Of a stretch of 43,999 nucleotides of DNA, positions 36,885 through 43,999 are shown one piece after another (position 1 is the stretch's first letter; each line of letters opens with the position of its first letter). Source of the stretch: a virus. The translations under genes and the position numbers were made by a program. The stretch is from the IMG/VR virus record IMGVR_UViG_3300028550_000711, positions 1-43,999 of that record; one strand, written 5' to 3'. Below the pieces are notes generated by a model, which was not told the origin of the DNA, did not search any database, and worked only from the letters and a program-made list of their open reading frames with translations.

Positions 36885-38579
36885 TTAAAGTGGGGTTCCA
36901 TCGTTGTTGTAAGATGTAACATTTCCAGAGGCGTCTGTCTCTGTATATCCGACAACGATTTCATTGCCTGTCTCAAGCCTTGATGTATCGCCTGTTGCCG
37001 CGCCTATAAAGGCATCTGCGTCATAGACTTCGCCCGTGGGCGTTATGTAATATTGCTTGCCGTCTTCCCCAGTGAATTGCCTAAACATATCATCAATGGT
37101 TTCGCCTGACATATACCGCTGCATATAAGATGGCAAATACGCCCCACTGCCGCCCTTGTATTTGCGTATATAGTCGCCCATTTCAGCGCCCATAATGTCT
37201 TCCCTGACTGCCCCAGATGTCGCGGGGTCATCATCACTGGAAGTGATTTCAGAAGCAGGCTGATCAGTGTTTAAATTGCCTAATACTTCATATTCTTGGT
37301 TAGTATTAGGATCAATAAAATCATTTATATTTACGTTTGCACCAACTTCTAACGTGTTGCCATCTGCGCCAGTAATTAAACCCGTATCACCACTGTAAGA
37401 AGACCCCTCATTACTAGCCAAGGTGTATTCAGTGGCCGTATCACCCCCCAGCATATAACTTGCTGGAACATCATTTATGCTATCATATTTAATAGGTTCG
37501 CCAGTGTCAGGATTTAACACTATTACTTTGCCCTTTAAATCAGCCGCCGTTAGATTTGTAATGCCCATACTGTTAGCTAAATTTGCGGTCCATTTGTTGT
37601 TTAACAAAAGCTCTCCAACTGCGGTGTTATCAAGAGCGCCACCAACAATATTTCCAATTGTTCCTAAAACACCTACGCCGCCAGTTAATTTATTTGTGAT
37701 AATTTTAGTTGGGTCTATTACGTCCGTAATAACGTCAAGCGCACCGCCCGATCCAAACAAACCAGCATTTTCGTTGTATGGCGTCACGGCTAACGTATTA
37801 GCAGTGCCAGCAACAATGTTAGATAAGGCACCATCACCCACAAAGGTATCCCCAGACGCTCCTGCGCCACCACCATCCACAAGATCAACTCCAGACGTAT
37901 ATAAATCGTCTGCGCTGCCCTCGCTTCCAAAAGTGCTATCAGACGTAACACCCAATGCACCGCCAACTAACGTATCTTCAAACTTTGTGCCAGTCAGGTT
38001 TTCATAAAGACCTTTGGTTGCTGCTGGCCCTTTGCTTGCCAATTCGGCTTCGGTTGCAGCCCTAGCAATTGATATGTCAGAAGCATTAGCTGCGGCTTGT
38101 GTTCGGTGAGAACTACCCGCCGAATCATAATAATATGTAGGGAGTGCGGCAGCGGCAGCAGCGGCAGCATTCCTAGCGACCATCGCAGCATAATCCATAT
38201 CCTCTGAGCTTCCACTGTTACCAGTATAACCACCGCCCGTAACAGCGTTGTAAGCGTTATCCAACGAACCTCCGCTTCCAAAAGTGCCGCCAGTATTAAC
38301 ACCTAATGCACCACCAAGTGCTGTGTCTTCAAACTTTGTGCCTGTAATACTTTCATACAAACCATAAACGGGAATGCCATCAGGACCGGGGATACCAGCG
38401 CCACCCATATCACGCAGCATTTGCTCTTCGGCTGGATTAATGTAGGCCAGCATGTGTGGCTGATCCATTAACTGCGCCTGCCGTGGCACCATGTTAGCAA
38501 ATGCGCCGTTCTGGCGGGGGGCCGAACCCTGACCGCCCTCAAGATAATCGTTCATCTGGCTCATGTAGCGATTGTTCAT
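36885..38579 (-). CDS. Gly-rich repeat-bearing virion-module protein
   Basis: A 564-residue protein rich in Gly, Asn, Asp and Thr. Two copies of a repeat, LYESITGTKFEDTALGGALG near residue 73 and LYENLTGTKFEDTLVGGALG near 190, each go on to TFGSxGSxD; a third partial LFGSGGALD occurs near 273. Between them is an Ala stretch and between 280 and 340 a Gly-rich helical part (KLTGGVGVLGTIGNIVGGAL). The C-terminal third has acidic and Tyr/Pro-rich parts. The Gly-zipper and repeats fit an internal virion or ejected protein. It ends 13 bases before the 117-aa gene. No family recognised. Confidence 0.55.
   Translation of the reverse strand: MNNRYMSQMNDYLEGGQGSAPRQNGAFANMVPRQAQLMDQPHMLAYINPAEEQMLRDMGGAGIPGPDGIPVYGLYESITGTKFEDTALGGALGVNTGGTFGSGGSLDNAYNAVTGGGYTGNSGSSEDMDYAAMVARNAAAAAAAALPTYYYDSAGSSHRTQAAANASDISIARAATEAELASKGPAATKGLYENLTGTKFEDTLVGGALGVTSDSTFGSEGSADDLYTSGVDLVDGGGAGASGDTFVGDGALSNIVAGTANTLAVTPYNENAGLFGSGGALDVITDVIDPTKIITNKLTGGVGVLGTIGNIVGGALDNTAVGELLLNNKWTANLANSMGITNLTAADLKGKVIVLNPDTGEPIKYDSINDVPASYMLGGDTATEYTLASNEGSSYSGDTGLITGADGNTLEVGANVNINDFIDPNTNQEYEVLGNLNTDQPASEITSSDDDPATSGAVREDIMGAEMGDYIRKYKGGSGAYLPSYMQRYMSGETIDDMFRQFTGEDGKQYYITPTGEVYDADAFIGAATGDTSRLETGNEIVVGYTETDASGNVTSYNNDGTPL
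37924..38012 (-). repeat. Degenerate direct repeat, copy 1
   Basis: An 89-base segment of the 564-aa gene that aligns without gaps with 38275-38363 and codes for the second LYExxTGTKFEDT...TFGSxGS unit. It reflects internal duplication. Confidence 0.75.
38275..38363 (-). repeat. Degenerate direct repeat, copy 2
   Basis: Partner of 37924-38012, coding for the first protein repeat unit. Longest shared runs include CTTCAAACTTTGTGCC (plus strand). Differences are mostly at third codon positions, so the protein repeat is kept under selection. Confidence 0.75.
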
Positions 38580-38581
38580 GG

Positions 38582-39127
38582 CTAAAAATCCATTCTGTAA
38601 TTAACTCTGTATGTTGGATCGCCTTTGTTTGTGTCAGATATTTCAAATCTGCCGCCATTACCAAAGTTCATTCCTACATTGCCAGTATAAATAGGGTCCA
38701 TACCAGTATACTTTTCTCTCTGTATTCCAGCATCAAGAGCGCCATATTTTGCAGCCATTCCCAGTTTTGTGAAAGTGCCGATATTGGAATTGCTAAAGTT
38801 AAATCCATCTGGGAAAGACACGTTTTGTTGTTGCCTTGTCCTGCTACCCATCACGTTGCCGCTTACATCAACTGGGCCTAGCGATGTTTGTCCATCAATC
38901 CCGATCCTTATGGTTCTGTTTTTATTATCGATCTCAACAGGGCCATCTTGGAAAGATGAAAATTCTTTCCCGTACCCAGCAAATGGAGTTATGGAACCTA
39001 ATTTACCATCAATTGTTTTGAAGAAATTAAGATCGGCAGAATAATTTCCAATACCTTTTGGCTGAATATTTAAATCACCAGAGAATGGTAGCTCATCAAG
39101 CCCCGTTAATGCTCCAATGTCAGCCAT
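38582..39127 (-). CDS. Possible beta-barrel protein
   Basis: A 181-residue protein with a run of alternating strands: NYSADLNFFKTIDGKLGSIT, RTIRIGIDGQTSLGPVDVSG, TFTKLGMAAKYGALDAGIQR, GNVGMNFGNGGRFEISDTNK and a terminal YRVNYRMDF. Strands of about 10 residues, Gly/Asn/Asp turns and a C-terminal aromatic Phe are like bacterial outer-membrane beta barrels. There is no signal peptide, so if it inserts in a membrane it is perhaps delivered from the virion. It may instead be a soluble beta-rich tail part. One base overlap with the Pro-rich gene upstream. Confidence 0.5.
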   Translation of the reverse strand: MADIGALTGLDELPFSGDLNIQPKGIGNYSADLNFFKTIDGKLGSITPFAGYGKEFSSFQDGPVEIDNKNRTIRIGIDGQTSLGPVDVSGNVMGSRTRQQQNVSFPDGFNFSNSNIGTFTKLGMAAKYGALDAGIQREKYTGMDPIYTGNVGMNFGNGGRFEISDTNKGDPTYRVNYRMDF

Positions 39128-39405
39128 TAGGCCATACCTCTTTGCTGTTCCTGCGCGGGTGGCTGCTGCGCGGGTGGCTGCATGGCACTAGCGATATTAC
39201 TTAACGCTCCCATATCGCCTGCGCCCATTCGCTGCCGAATCTCAGCAACCTTGTCTATTAAATATTTATTCATGTCCATCGGTGGCGGCTGACCCCCACT
39301 TGGGGAGGCAAGCGGGGGCGCACCCGGCTGCGGCGTTTCTTGCGGCAAGCCGCCGAACGCTGCGGGGTTTACAGGGGGCAAGTCATAGGATTGTGGGGGG
39401 AACAT
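39127..39405 (-). CDS. Pro-rich small protein
   Basis: A 92-residue protein with a Pro/Gln-rich N-terminus (SYDLPPVNPAAFGGLPQETP), a helical middle (MDMNKYLIDKVAEIRQRMGA) and a Pro/Gln repeat at the end (AMQPPAQQPPAQEQQRG). It overlaps the portal gene by 23 bases. Flexible Pro-rich ends plus one helix suggest a small docking protein for the portal or for internal proteins; not recognised. Confidence 0.52.
   Translation of the reverse strand: MFPPQSYDLPPVNPAAFGGLPQETPQPGAPPLASPSGGQPPPMDMNKYLIDKVAEIRQRMGAGDMGALSNIASAMQPPAQQPPAQEQQRGMA
39152..39181 (-). repeat. 15-base tandem repeat
   Basis: TGCGCGGGTGGCTGC is present twice in direct tandem (39152-39166, 39167-39181), coding for the PPAQQPPAQ part of the Pro-rich protein. 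Copy number may differ between relatives. Confidence 0.85.
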
Positions 39406-41866
39406 TCTTCATTGCCTCCATTTGAATTTTTGCGGCGTTCTTTTCTCGCTCTAGCTGCAATTCTGCCTCCAGCTTAGTAACCTTTGCCTGCAAGTCTGCC
39501 TGCGCCTTAGCTGCATCGATCTGCATGTCCTGACGCGCCTCTGCCTGCTTAATCTCAATACTGGACTTGGCCTTCGCCTGATCCGCTTGGATTTGCGCCT
39601 GCGTTCTGGCTTTAAGTGCCTCTGTCTCAAGCTGTGCAAGCTGCTGTGCGTATTGCAGCGGATTGCCCTGACCCTGCTGACCCTGCTGACCCATCATGCC
39701 ACGCATGGCCTCGATTTGCTTCATCTGCGGTGCGGCCTGCACAACCTCTGCCGCACGTTGGCTAATAACGCGATCAAGTTCTGGATCGACCTCTTCAAAC
39801 TTAAACTTGGGGTCTCTGAAGTTTGGCAGTGGCGGCAGTTCCATTGCCACGCCTGCCTGCATTCTAAGGCGATACAGCAGCGCGATATGCTCCGCGATAT
39901 GCGCGATTAGAATTGGCCCCATTGTCTTCTGTGCGGCTGGATTGCCTGCCAGAGAGGGGTCTTGCATGAACTGCATGTGAACCGCAATGTGGGCATCGTG
40001 ATCCTGCTCCAAGAATGCACGAATTGGCTTGCCATACATGACACTCATATTTTCATCGATGGGGTCCATTTGCACAGCCTGCTCTGGCTTTTGCAAGATT
40101 TCATCGATGTTGTTTATGCGTAGCGCCTCGTACATCCGCTTGTAGGCTTCGTAAAGATCGTGAAGCTGTGGCGCTGACTGCGCCATTTGCAGGACGGCCT
40201 GCGCCTGCGAGATGCGCTGTGCGGTGCTGAATATGTTGGGGTCCGACACTGGCACGATGTCAATTCGGTCATCAAAGTCAGCGGCGTAAACGATTTCCGC
40301 TGCACCAGCCACTGCGAAGGTAAATTCTTCTGGCAGGTTTTCTGCGTTTAGAGCCGCCAGCATTTTAAATTCTTGGCCCTGCGAGTAGTGCAGTCGCTTG
40401 TGAATTGCTGAGAACGACTTACTGCCCTGCTCAATTAGGGCGACCGTTGATCCAACTGGCGCGTTGGGATTTACGTCACCAACATTTAGATCGGCAGTGC
40501 TGGCAAAACGCTGGCCTGCCTCAACCATAAAGCCAAGCAGATTAAACAAAGAGCCTGACGGTTCCTTGAAGGGCAGGGGCATTATGGCTTTATTCACGTC
40601 ATCGACGGTACTGTCGAGATCAACAAATTCACCGGGACTGATCTGCATATCGCCGCCTTGAACACGGCCACGCAGCTTAAAGCCACCCTGCATATTGCTA
40701 AACGCTGCGGAATCTAAGAGAGCGCGGAGCGATCCCGTGGCTGCTTTGCCTAGTCCACCGATCATGTGATACAGGCCAAAGCCGTAGAAGCCCAAGCCCG
40801 GTAGGAACTTATAGCTCACAAACCAGTCGCGGCGTTTTTTTGTCTCATCGTCCTCGCGCCAATTGCGTCTGACGCTGACAACTTTCTGATTATCGTAATC
40901 GATGGTAATGACGTAGGGCAGCGCGACAGCGTTCTCGTCGGCCTCGTCCTCATCCATTTCTTGGCCGTCAATGCCGTCGAACAGATCATAGACGTGCATT
41001 TCCAGCAGTGTCATGGTGCCGTCTTCACTGCTGTCGCCGTACTCATCGACGCCCTCGATTTCGCCAATGGTATCGCCGCTGCCTGTTCCGATACCGTCTC
41101 CACCATCATATTCTGTCTGGAGATAGTAGCCGTTTTGAACGTACTTATTGTAATCGTTCTTTGGCATTCTAATGACGTGGGTATATCGGGGGGAGGTGTA
41201 GAGGTCTTTGGTCTCTGGTGCCACGCAGAAGTCTTCGGCCTTCACAAAGTCGCTGCACTGTCGATTTAGGTTTACGTTCCACCAAACCTTCTTGAACGTC
41301 TGACCTACCAGCGGCAGGTGAAACAGCATTTGATCCAAGTCTGGAAAGTATGAGACCATTTCGTTTTGGATTTGCCAGTTCATAAACTCGCGCACCCTAC
41401 GGCCCTGCTCCTCGATTTTTTCGTCGGGATCGCCAATAATGACGGTCTTAATTGGACCGCCTGACGGGTAAAGCTCTGCAATGGCCTTGGCATTAAACTG
41501 GGTTGCCGCTTCAGCGATTAGGGGGTGAACAACGATGGACAGTCCACGGGTGGCGCGTTCATCATCGCCCTGATCTAAACCACCATCTGGGTCTAAGGTA
41601 CGCAGCCCTGCCTTGTATCGTTCAAGCCATTCTGATCGGGAGGCTTCATCGTTTTCGTAAAAGCCGATTAGCTCTTGGCCTTTTCGGGCAAGCTCACGGG
41701 CATCGATTTCTTCTGCGAGGTTTTTGTCGAACTCTGCCTCACCGATTTCGTCTTGCATGTCTAGCTCTGGATCACCGATTAGAACGTCACCGTCTGGGAG
41801 TTCTTCGACCATCAGGTCATCTAGGGGCGATCCTTCAGCGAACGGAATAATATTTGGGTCAGCCAT
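39383..41866 (-). CDS. Portal protein
   Basis: An 827-residue protein of the size of large podovirus portals. After an acidic N-terminus come SRSEWLERYKAGLRTLDPDG, LIAEAATQFNAKAIAELYPS, LPLVGQTFKKVWWNVNLN, YKFLPGLGFYGFGLYHMIGG, NVGDVNPNAPVGSTVALIEQ, then helical clip and crown parts (YALR-type AYKRMYEALRINNIDEILQK). The last 170 residues are a Gln/Ala/Lys coiled coil (QAKAKSSIEIKQAEARQDMQ) that likely forms a long barrel entering the capsid, as in P22. It overlaps terL by 8 bases. It forms the 12-mer through which DNA enters and leaves. Confidence 0.88.
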   Translation of the reverse strand: MADPNIIPFAEGSPLDDLMVEELPDGDVLIGDPELDMQDEIGEAEFDKNLAEEIDARELARKGQELIGFYENDEASRSEWLERYKAGLRTLDPDGGLDQGDDERATRGLSIVVHPLIAEAATQFNAKAIAELYPSGGPIKTVIIGDPDEKIEEQGRRVREFMNWQIQNEMVSYFPDLDQMLFHLPLVGQTFKKVWWNVNLNRQCSDFVKAEDFCVAPETKDLYTSPRYTHVIRMPKNDYNKYVQNGYYLQTEYDGGDGIGTGSGDTIGEIEGVDEYGDSSEDGTMTLLEMHVYDLFDGIDGQEMDEDEADENAVALPYVITIDYDNQKVVSVRRNWREDDETKKRRDWFVSYKFLPGLGFYGFGLYHMIGGLGKAATGSLRALLDSAAFSNMQGGFKLRGRVQGGDMQISPGEFVDLDSTVDDVNKAIMPLPFKEPSGSLFNLLGFMVEAGQRFASTADLNVGDVNPNAPVGSTVALIEQGSKSFSAIHKRLHYSQGQEFKMLAALNAENLPEEFTFAVAGAAEIVYAADFDDRIDIVPVSDPNIFSTAQRISQAQAVLQMAQSAPQLHDLYEAYKRMYEALRINNIDEILQKPEQAVQMDPIDENMSVMYGKPIRAFLEQDHDAHIAVHMQFMQDPSLAGNPAAQKTMGPILIAHIAEHIALLYRLRMQAGVAMELPPLPNFRDPKFKFEEVDPELDRVISQRAAEVVQAAPQMKQIEAMRGMMGQQGQQGQGNPLQYAQQLAQLETEALKARTQAQIQADQAKAKSSIEIKQAEARQDMQIDAAKAQADLQAKVTKLEAELQLEREKNAAKIQMEAMKNVPPTIL

Positions 41867-43367
41867 AGAGCGTCATCCTTTGTGTCTCTGGAGCGTAGTC
41901 TTCTTCTGGGTCTTCAGTGTGACCAAGGAACCAGCCCTTGCGTAACCTTAACCACGCCTGAGTGCATGTGTCTACTATATCGTCATTTTTTGCAGCCGGG
42001 AAAGCCGCACATATTGAGATCAAATCTTCGGCCCATTTGCGTTTTGGGTAGTAAATCCTGCCGTCTTCTAGCAGGGCAGATGCCGCATGAGCACGGGCCA
42101 CCTTATCACGATCTGGGGAATATGCCAATACTGGCACCCCCGCCATGCGCAAATCAGCGAGAAGGCTTGCTCCGCTGGCCTTCTTCTCTATTAAAACTGC
42201 GTCTGGCTCCCAGTCATCGTATGCCTCCTGCGCTAACTTGCGTAGCTCTGGATAGTTGACTTTGTCATACCACGCTTCCAGCACGATCAAGCAGTCGTAG
42301 CCATCTTTCTTGAAGACGCCCCACGTTGTTCGTGCGCTGTAGCTTGAGCTTTCTTTTGTTTCAAAGGCGGTGTCCCAAGATTGGATTACATAAGACACTT
42401 CGGGTAGCTCCTCCTTTTCCCACGGCACCCACCATGACGCCTTCAGTATCCCGCCGCCCTTAGGGCTGGGTCGCTGCTGTAGCTGCCCAGCGGCAGCGTA
42501 GGAGCCAAGAGACCGCTCTAGGTTGGTGAGGGTCTTCTCATCCATCCTGTCGGGCCACAGCAGTTCGCCTTCCTCTGTGCGTGGGTCTGTGAAGCCAAGG
42601 GATGACCGCATTGGATTTGGCGCTCCAACTTCATACCGCGCAGGTAGCATTAAATGATCCCACTCTCCCTCAAGTTGATTTGCCAAAATATGGCCCGTCA
42701 GGTCTTGTTCGTGCAATCTTTGCATGATGATGATGAAGGCTCCAGTCTTTGGGTCGTTAAGGCGCGTCTGCATGGCCTGATCCCACCACTCCAGAACGCC
42801 CTCCCTAACTTTAGAACTATCTGCTTCTATCGAATTGTGGGGATCGTCAATTGCGATAATGTCTCCCCCATCCCCAGTCAAAGCGCCCCCGACACTGGTG
42901 GCGATCCTATAGCCTGTTTGATCATTTTCAAACCGCTGCTTCTGGTTTTGATCGTCGGTGAGCTTAAACTTGTCACCGAAGTGCGCCTTGTACCACGGGC
43001 TGTCGATCAGCCTTCGGCACTTAACGCTATCCCTGATCGACAGGGAGGCGGCGTATGACGCAAATAAGAATTTTTTAGACGGCTGCGATGCCCAAGTCCA
43101 CGCAGGCAGCGCAACGGCCACGCTGATGGACTTCATGTGTCGTGGCGGCACGTTGATGATCAGGCGCTTGATTTCGCCTTCTTTTACTGCTTGAAGATGT
43201 TCAGATACTGCTTGAAGATGCCAATTATCTTTGAACGGCACACCCGGTTCAATCGTCGGCCATGCGGCTTTTGTAAACTCATGCAGGCTTCGCTTATATT
43301 TCTCCGCTCTCACCTGTTCCAATGTCAAGCTGCCCAAAAGCTGCTTCAAGTGAACTGATTTGTTCAT
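41859..43367 (-). CDS. terL: Terminase large subunit
   Basis: A 502-residue protein with all expected parts. ATPase: VPPRHMKS at 73-80 as Walker A (a Met where Gly is usual), a SYAASLSIRDSVKCRRLI coupling region, Walker B IIAIDDP at 170-176, and QRLHEQDLTGHIL. Nuclease (RNase H fold): YVIQSWDTAFETK with the first Asp, LIVLEAWYDK, DAVLIEKKASGASLLADL and DIVDTCTQAWL with a later Asp. It packages DNA into proheads and cuts it. It overlaps terS by 74 bases, with GAGG before the ATG. Normal length; no sign of damage. Confidence 0.93.
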   Translation of the reverse strand: MNKSVHLKQLLGSLTLEQVRAEKYKRSLHEFTKAAWPTIEPGVPFKDNWHLQAVSEHLQAVKEGEIKRLIINVPPRHMKSISVAVALPAWTWASQPSKKFLFASYAASLSIRDSVKCRRLIDSPWYKAHFGDKFKLTDDQNQKQRFENDQTGYRIATSVGGALTGDGGDIIAIDDPHNSIEADSSKVREGVLEWWDQAMQTRLNDPKTGAFIIIMQRLHEQDLTGHILANQLEGEWDHLMLPARYEVGAPNPMRSSLGFTDPRTEEGELLWPDRMDEKTLTNLERSLGSYAAAGQLQQRPSPKGGGILKASWWVPWEKEELPEVSYVIQSWDTAFETKESSSYSARTTWGVFKKDGYDCLIVLEAWYDKVNYPELRKLAQEAYDDWEPDAVLIEKKASGASLLADLRMAGVPVLAYSPDRDKVARAHAASALLEDGRIYYPKRKWAEDLISICAAFPAAKNDDIVDTCTQAWLRLRKGWFLGHTEDPEEDYAPETQRMTLYG

Positions 43368-43743
43368 CGGATATCCTCGTAAGGTCTAATTGCGTTGTGT
43401 TTTTGTTTGTGTTGTCGGTGACAACTTTCTCGACCCACTCACCCTCGCCCCTATTTTTGAGCCAGAACAGCATTGAGACGTTGTCGCCCTCGACGGCTTT
43501 ATTGAACAGCGTATTGGTCACGGCCTCAATTCCTTGAACCCTCCCCCTTTTTAAGCTGTCCGATAAGTCCGAATTGTTGGCTTGATGAAGCATCAATGTG
43601 GACTTGCTAATGCCCAGCATTCTGGCGCACTGATCGACGTTTAGACCCTGCGACATATACCGTGTGGCGTTTGCCAACACTTCATCTGATACCTTAAACG
43701 GTGGCCTGCCCATTGGTTTTTTCTCAGTTGTTTTTTTCGCCAT
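43294..43743 (-). CDS. terS: Terminase small subunit
   Basis: A 149-residue protein with GGAGG 8 bases before its ATG. An Arg/Lys start (PMGRPPFKVSDEVLANATRY) is followed by a helix-turn-helix: GLNVDQCARMLGISKSTLML. A helical middle (LKRGRVQGIEAVTNTLFNKA, then VEGDNVSMLFWLKNRGEGEW) and an acidic tail follow. It recognises phage DNA and starts packaging together with TerL. First gene of the long late region. Confidence 0.88.
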   Translation of the reverse strand: MAKKTTEKKPMGRPPFKVSDEVLANATRYMSQGLNVDQCARMLGISKSTLMLHQANNSDLSDSLKRGRVQGIEAVTNTLFNKAVEGDNVSMLFWLKNRGEGEWVEKVVTDNTNKNTTQLDLTRISDEQISSLEAAFGQLDIGTGESGEI

Positions 43744-43810
43744 GATGCGGCCCTCCTGTTATTTCTATATAATGCAAAATTAAATTAAAAAAAAGGGTTG
43801 TCGTTCTTAT
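43744..43810 (-). promoter_or_regulatory. Probable late promoter region
   Basis: The AT-rich gap between the terminator and terS holds TATATA at 43766-43771 on the minus strand, about 22 bases before the start, within TTTAATTTAATTTTGCATTATATAG. No clear -35 is visible. It resembles the two repeated promoters only in being AT-rich with TTTAATTT, so it may be a different class. Located where a late promoter is needed. Confidence 0.4.
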
Positions 43811-43813
43811 GAT

Positions 43814-43836
43814 AAAAAAACCCCGCCTTGGCGGGG
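43814..43836 (-). terminator. Rho-independent terminator before terS
   Basis: CCCCGC-CAAG-GCGGGG on the minus strand (43821-43836) followed by seven T (43820-43814). It ends transcription of genes from the right edge, so the terS transcript starts afresh. Confidence 0.85.
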
Positions 43837-43867
43837 CTTGATGTCAACTCCCGTTAATTGCCATCGA

Positions 43868-43987
43868 TTAAAGGGAGAGCATTGCGATGGCGACAATTGC
43901 GACAAGGGTTGCGAAGGCAGCGCCTGCGATAATTTCTTTGCCCCAGCCGTCGGGCTTTGTGTTGTGAATGCTGACGTGGCCTCGCAT
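43868..43987 (-). CDS. Small membrane protein, start possibly beyond the window
   Basis: A 39-residue frame, HVSIHNTKPDGWGKEIIAGA start, with one membrane segment (IIAGAAFATLVAIVAIAMLS) at its C-terminus. The frame stays open to the window edge and no ribosome site is seen before the ATG, so the start may lie outside. It is followed 31 bases later by a terminator. Short tail-anchored phage proteins like this are often early host-membrane modifiers; unknown here. Confidence 0.5.
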   Translation of the reverse strand: MRGHVSIHNTKPDGWGKEIIAGAAFATLVAIVAIAMLSL

Positions 43988-43999
43988 ATTGATTGCGAT

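Noticed and set aside
39665-39700. Short CCCTGCTGA tandem repeats in the portal gene
   Set aside because: They simply code for the GQQGQQGQG linker before the coiled coil; low interest alone.
43766-43800. Third copy of the repeated promoter ahead of terS
   Set aside because: Only AT-rich TTTAATTT similarity; the TTGTAACTCC block is absent and spacing differs.

Overview
This window is a dense stretch of a tailed-phage genome, most probably a short-tailed (podovirus-like) marine phage. The basis is a terminase-portal-scaffold-capsid set, a P22 gp4-type adaptor, a P22 gp10-type tail hub, several large Ala/Gly-rich ejection-type proteins, and no tape measure or long-tail genes. Many small genes look like families I recall from marine phages. 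The 3TM holin is of the type found in alphaproteobacterial gene-transfer agents, so an alphaproteobacterial marine host is my best guess; that is inference. No tRNA, rRNA, CRISPR, integrase or IS element was seen, and both window edges cut through the genome.

Left arm, 1-5592, plus strand: a DNA-processing block with a Cas4-like Fe-S nuclease (cut by the left edge), a small zinc protein, an HNH-AP2 endonuclease, an SF2 helicase with a C-terminal Cys cluster and a VRR-NUC nuclease. Small genes follow, including a winged-helix-like protein, then a terminator, a strong promoter-like element, and four more genes. This arm converges tail to tail with the late region at about 5555-5592.

Right arm, 43743 down to 5555, minus strand, is one very compact late region read from right to left, with many ATGA or TAATG stop/start overlaps. 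It starts with terS, terL and portal. From 39405 to 27258 comes a long accessory virion region: a Pro-rich protein, a possible beta-barrel protein, a repeat-bearing Gly-rich protein, a string of tiny Lys-rich or acidic proteins, and six genes that begin with the same short N-terminal tag. Three of these are tandem ADP-ribosyltransferase-like proteins. Next are a GroES-like co-chaperonin, scaffold, a decoration-type protein and the major capsid protein.

The late region is then interrupted at 23389-23806 by a cassette: a UUCG terminator, a promoter, a 79-aa gene and a second copy of the same terminator hairpin. The promoter matches the left-arm promoter at 4407-4467 in 42 of 47 upstream bases, with the same spacing to TATAAT. 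Downstream lie head/tail-connection and beta-rich virion proteins, the tail fibre, a lysis cassette (XhlA-like protein, small membrane protein, 3TM holin, GH19 endolysin), the tail hub, and the ejection-protein block with an embedded GNAT acetyltransferase.

The most unusual features are the shared N-terminal tag, which may be a virion-targeting signal for injected effectors including the three ART-like proteins, and the duplicated promoter driving one gene in each arm.
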